Shown here piece by piece: positions 5,190 to 8,513 of a stretch of 8,513 bases of DNA. Source of the DNA: DASSWG01 sp035705295 (lineage in GTDB: Bacteria; Bacteroidota; Bacteroidia; Flavobacteriales; Flavobacteriaceae); NCBI GenBank assembly GCA_035705295.1, contig DASSWG010000074.1, positions 1 to 8,513 on the forward strand, given 5' to 3'. The notes under the pieces are model-generated. The model was given only the letters and a program-made list of their open reading frames with translations. It searched no databases and was not told where the DNA came from. A program made the translations under genes and the position numbers. Within the stretch, counting starts at the first letter, position 1; each line of letters starts with the position of its first letter.

Positions 5190-7526
5190 ATGGCGAAAAA
5201 AACAGCAAAAAACACCAATTCCCGAAAAAAAGGGGGCGAAAAAGAAAACTTCAAAAAATACATTCTTTGGTTTTGGGGAATATTTTTTGGCGGAGTGGTT
5301 TTGTTTGGCTTTTTGTTCCTATTGGCAAGTTGGGGCGCTTTTGGTGAAATGCCCGAGTTTGAAGAATTGGAAAATCCCGAATTGAACGTGGCCACCGAAA
5401 TTTTTTCGGCCGACGGAAAAACCTTGGGGAAATATTACAAAGACAACCGAACCCCGGTAAAATATGAAGAACTTCCCAAAAACTTGATCAACGCCCTCGT
5501 TGCGACCGAAGATGTTCGGTATTACAACCACTCTGGAATCGATCCGTGGGGAACTTTGCGCGCAATTGTTTTCTTGGGAACCGACGGGGGTGCCAGTACC
5601 ATCACCCAACAACTTGCCAAATTGTTGTTCACGGACAAGTACGCATCGAACCCTGTCGAGCGAATTTTTCAAAAAGTAAAAGAATGGGTCATCGCGGTCC
5701 AATTGGAACGTCAATACACCAAAAAGGAAATCATCACCATGTATTTGAACAAATTCGATTTTGTTTACAATGCCGATGGTATCCGTTCCGCTTCCCGAAT
5801 CTATTTTGGAAAAGAACCCCACGAACTGAAAACCGAAGAAGCAGCCGTTTTGGTGGCCATGCTGAAAAACCCCGTGCTTTTTAACCCCCGGATGGAAGAA
5901 TTTAAGGACAATTCGCTGCGCCGCAGGAACATTGTGCTGATGCAAATGGAAAAAAGTGAGCTTATTACAGCAACCGAAAAAGATTCGCTCCAAGCTTTGC
6001 CCATCGAATTGGAATTTTCACCCGAAAGCCACGACGATGGAATAGCGACCTATTTCAGGGCTTACCTCAGGGGTTTTATGAAAGATTGGATCGAAAAAAA
6101 CCCAAAACCAAATGGAGAGGAATACAACCTTTACCGTGATGGGCTAAAAGTGTACACCAGTATCGATTCCAGAATGCAAAAATATGCCGAAGCGGCCGTG
6201 GACAAACACATGGCGAATTTGCAAAAAGAATTCAACCGCCAAAACGAAAACAATTCAACGGCCCCGTTCCGCGGAATCAATAAAAAAGAAATTGAACGCA
6301 TCATCGAACGCGCGATGCACAACAGTGCGCGTTGGAAAAAAATGGAGGCCAATGGAAAATCGGAAAAAGAAATCATTGCTTCTTTCGACAAAGAACGGGA
6401 AATGAATATTTTTTCATGGCAAGGAACCATCGATACGGTAATGACCCCGCGCGACTCCATTTTTTATTACAAATCTTTTCTAAATGCAGGCTTGATGTCC
6501 ATGGAACCCCAAACCGGATTGGTGCGCGCATGGGTTGGCGGAATCAATTTCAAATATTTCAAATACGACCATGTAAAACAAGGGAAACGACAAGTCGGCT
6601 CCACGTTCAAACCCTTTGTGTATGCCACAGCCATTGACCAATTGCATTTGTCGCCTTGTTACGAATTGCCCAACACCAAATACACCATTCCCGCTGGAAG
6701 GCATGGCGTTTCCAAAGATTGGACCCCGAGCAATGCCGGTGATGAATACGGCGGAATGCTCAACTTAAAAGAAGCCTTGGCAAAATCGGTCAACGTCGTC
6801 ACCGCTCGTTTAATGGACAAAACCGGCCCCGAATTGGTGCTCGAATTGGTGCACGACTTGGGCGTTGATACCAGCGAGATGCCCGCAGTGGCAGCAATCG
6901 CTTTGGGATCGGTCGATATCAGCGTGTACGATATGGTGGCGGCTTACAGCACTTTTGCCAACAAAGGGGTTTACATTGAACCCGTGATGATCACCCGGAT
7001 CGAGGATAAAAATGGAACCTTGCTCTATCAAAATACGCCTGTGAGCCGGGATGTGCTCAGTGAAGAATCGGCTTATGTTACTTTGAATTTGATGGAAGGG
7101 GTCGTGCAAGCCGGATCGGGAGTTCGGCTGCAAACCACCGGTGCAAACTCAGCGGCATACAGGCGCGGAGTTGTAACCGGATATCCGTATGACTTTCAAA
7201 ACCCCATCGCTGGAAAAACCGGAACCACCCAAAACCAAAGCGACGGTTGGTTTATGGGCATCGTGCCCAATTTGGTCACCGGTGTTTGGGTGGGCGGCGA
7301 AAACCGGGCCGTGCATTTTCCGACGATCACTTACGGCCAAGGCGCCACGATGGCCTTGCCAATTTGGGCGGTGTACATGAAAGATGTGTACGCAAACGAT
7401 AGTTTGAAAATTTCCAAAGAAGCTTTTGAAAAACCGGAAATCCTTACGATCGATATCAATTGTAAGGACAATGAGGAAGATGTTGTGCAGGAAGAGGAAA
7501 ATGTTTCCGGGCAACTCGATTTTTAG
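5190..7526 (+). CDS. class A penicillin-binding protein (PBP1A type)
   Basis: This bifunctional enzyme polymerises lipid II into glycan strands and cross-links peptides in the periplasm. Numbering from the ATG at 5190 (778 residues): a basic cytoplasmic tail, one membrane segment at about 23-48, then a GT51 glycosyltransferase domain with catalytic Glu107 in TEDVRYYNHSG and GGASTITQQLAKLL at 133-146. After a charged linker (about 340-430) comes the transpeptidase domain with all three active-site motifs: Ser471-T-F-Lys474, Ser533-V-Asn535 and Lys676-T-G-Thr679. The C-terminus is short and acidic. Both enzymatic activities should therefore be intact. An in-frame ATG at 5157 would add 11 residues; I prefer 5190 because it begins MAKK, as related proteins do from memory, and leaves room after the hairpin ending at 5147. 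Neither start has a good Shine-Dalgarno site. It follows gldH on the same strand but may have its own promoter. Confidence 0.95.
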   Translation: MAKKTAKNTNSRKKGGEKENFKKYILWFWGIFFGGVVLFGFLFLLASWGAFGEMPEFEELENPELNVATEIFSADGKTLGKYYKDNRTPVKYEELPKNLINALVATEDVRYYNHSGIDPWGTLRAIVFLGTDGGASTITQQLAKLLFTDKYASNPVERIFQKVKEWVIAVQLERQYTKKEIITMYLNKFDFVYNADGIRSASRIYFGKEPHELKTEEAAVLVAMLKNPVLFNPRMEEFKDNSLRRRNIVLMQMEKSELITATEKDSLQALPIELEFSPESHDDGIATYFRAYLRGFMKDWIEKNPKPNGEEYNLYRDGLKVYTSIDSRMQKYAEAAVDKHMANLQKEFNRQNENNSTAPFRGINKKEIERIIERAMHNSARWKKMEANGKSEKEIIASFDKEREMNIFSWQGTIDTVMTPRDSIFYYKSFLNAGLMSMEPQTGLVRAWVGGINFKYFKYDHVKQGKRQVGSTFKPFVYATAIDQLHLSPCYELPNTKYTIPAGRHGVSKDWTPSNAGDEYGGMLNLKEALAKSVNVVTARLMDKTGPELVLELVHDLGVDTSEMPAVAAIALGSVDISVYDMVAAYSTFANKGVYIEPVMITRIEDKNGTLLYQNTPVSRDVLSEESAYVTLNLMEGVVQAGSGVRLQTTGANSAAYRRGVVTGYPYDFQNPIAGKTGTTQNQSDGWFMGIVPNLVTGVWVGGENRAVHFPTITYGQGATMALPIWAVYMKDVYANDSLKISKEAFEKPEILTIDINCKDNEEDVVQEEENVSGQLDF

Positions 7527-7534
7527 GGATATTG

Positions 7535-7570
7535 CACGGATTTCACTGATTTAAAGGATTTGCACGAATT
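7535..7570. repeat. four-unit 9-bp repeat between convergent genes
   Basis: Four 9-bp units in tandem: CACGGATTT, CACTGATTT, AAAGGATTT and GCACGAATT, with TTGCACG at both ends (7532-7538 and 7560-7566). They nearly fill the 47 bases between the PBP1A stop and the end of the converging transporter gene. No hairpin with a T-run is seen, so it is not an obvious terminator. From memory, repeats of this CACGGATTT type are common between genes in Bacteroidota. Confidence 0.6.
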
Positions 7571-7573
7571 AAT

Positions 7574-8513
7574 TCACCACTTCGGTAGAAATTTTACGGG
7601 AACAATCACCACGTCGTATATTTTCCAGTCGAACTCGCGGATTTTTTCGACCCCCTCTTCCACAGCTTCTGAAATATCGGTGTTTGGTTTGAAAATTACC
7701 GCGACTTCTCCAAAATAAACTTGTCCGTGCTCGCGAAAGCGAACGTTTGCATCGGTTACATTTGGCCAGGTTTTTACAAAATTTTTGATGTTCTGCACCA
7801 ATTCGTCCTTTTTGGTCTCGCTAATGTGTTGCGGATAACGGTCCATCAAGTCCAAAATGGCAATTTTTGAACGTTGAAAGCCGTCTTTCAAAATAGAAAG
7901 AGAAATCACAATGGCAGCCGCCGCATCGGCCCACCAAAATCCGAACCCGATTCCGATAATCCCCAAAATTGCCGCAAATGCCGTCATGTAATCCGCCTTT
8001 TGTGCCGCGGCATCGGTATAGAGGATTTTATTGTGCAATTTGCTGGTCAAGGGCAATTTTTTGTGGCCCAAAATCATTGCGGGGATTGCGCTGTACAACA
8101 ATGCCAAAATCATGATCCACCCGAACCAAATTTGATTGCCAAAAAGATAAATACTTCCGATCGTGGGATGATCGCCAGAGGCCAACGCAAAGATGGAATC
8201 AACGAGCAAAAAAAGCCCCATTCCGAATAAGGCGACCGATCCCGCCAAAAAAACAATACTGAAAACCCGATGGTAACCATAGGGGAAATCCGGATTTGGA
8301 TTTTTGTCGTAAAACCGGGTGGCGACCAAAAAAAGCACGGCAGGGATCATGCTAAGTACATCTTCCAACCACGCTGCTTTCATCGCTTGTGAAGCTCCTA
8401 AAACGGTGTACATCACAACAATCACGCTCACCAAATAAGCCACGGTGATCCATTCCAATTTCTTGGCTTTTTGCATGACTTTTTTTAGCGTGTCCGGCAA
8501 TTCAAAAACAGTG
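7574..8513 (-). CDS. cation diffusion facilitator transporter (5' end outside window)
   Basis: CDF proteins export divalent metal ions (often zinc, iron or manganese) from the cytoplasm by exchange with protons. About six membrane segments can be read, numbering from the internal TTG at 8498-8500: roughly 17-35, 47-60, 80-105, 124-145, 169-188 and 190-204. A cytoplasmic C-terminal domain of about 100 residues follows, typical of CDF dimerisation domains. FPYGYHR at 72-78 corresponds to the family YPYGHGR loop and ADAAAAIVISLSILKDG at 191-207 to the sixth helix. The frame stays open to the window edge (TVFE precedes the TTG codon), so the real start most likely lies outside and the gene is 5'-partial here. 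By eye, the usual metal site is altered: the TM2 His/Asp-xxx-Asp pair aligns with Ser50 and Ala54, and the TM5 pair with Ala166 and Asp170. Substrate is unknown. It converges on the PBP1A gene. Confidence 0.87.
   Translation of the reverse strand, partial: TVFELPDTLKKVMQKAKKLEWITVAYLVSVIVVMYTVLGASQAMKAAWLEDVLSMIPAVLFLVATRFYDKNPNPDFPYGYHRVFSIVFLAGSVALFGMGLFLLVDSIFALASGDHPTIGSIYLFGNQIWFGWIMILALLYSAIPAMILGHKKLPLTSKLHNKILYTDAAAQKADYMTAFAAILGIIGIGFGFWWADAAAAIVISLSILKDGFQRSKIAILDLMDRYPQHISETKKDELVQNIKNFVKTWPNVTDANVRFREHGQVYFGEVAVIFKPNTDISEAVEEGVEKIREFDWKIYDVVIVPVKFLPKW

Overview
This window looks like a chromosomal stretch from a gliding-type member of the Bacteroidota, most likely class Flavobacteriia. 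The main reasons are a recognisable gldH gliding-motility lipoprotein gene next to a PSP1-domain gene and a Bacteroidota-style class A penicillin-binding protein, -7 promoter boxes of the TAnnTTTG type, little use of Shine-Dalgarno sites, and several short intergenic repeats of the kind I associate with flavobacterial genomes. GC is moderate by eye. The species cannot be named from the sequence alone.

Layout. On the minus strand at the left are a small unrecognised lipoprotein gene (40-453) and recA (637-1656), with a strong intrinsic terminator between them. A 520-bp stretch without a recognisable gene follows (1657-2176). It separates recA from the plus-strand gene trhO and is crowded with structure: a 7-bp repeat split by a palindrome, an 11-bp stem, a strong hairpin terminator with no obvious gene in front of it, a further inverted repeat, and the probable trhO promoter. 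trhO (2177-3208) encodes the rhodanese-family tRNA U34 hydroxylase and has its own terminator. Next come a PSP1/RicT-like gene (3376-4536) and gldH (4529-5017), which overlap by 8 bp and are probably co-translated. A promoter-like site and two hairpins with complementary loops lie before the PBP1A gene (5190-7526). At the right, a cation diffusion facilitator gene (7574 to beyond the window) runs on the minus strand, converging on the PBP gene across a four-unit 9-bp repeat.

How the genes fit together. Most of the content is housekeeping: recombination (RecA), tRNA wobble modification (TrhO), cell-wall synthesis (PBP1A) and metal or cation export (CDF). GldH adds the lineage-specific gliding/type IX secretion function. 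No mobile element, CRISPR array, tRNA or rRNA gene was seen. The part least explained by known genes is the recA-trhO intergenic region, where a small structured RNA, a leader RNA or a 30-codon peptide gene is possible. I did not see a clear new multigene system.
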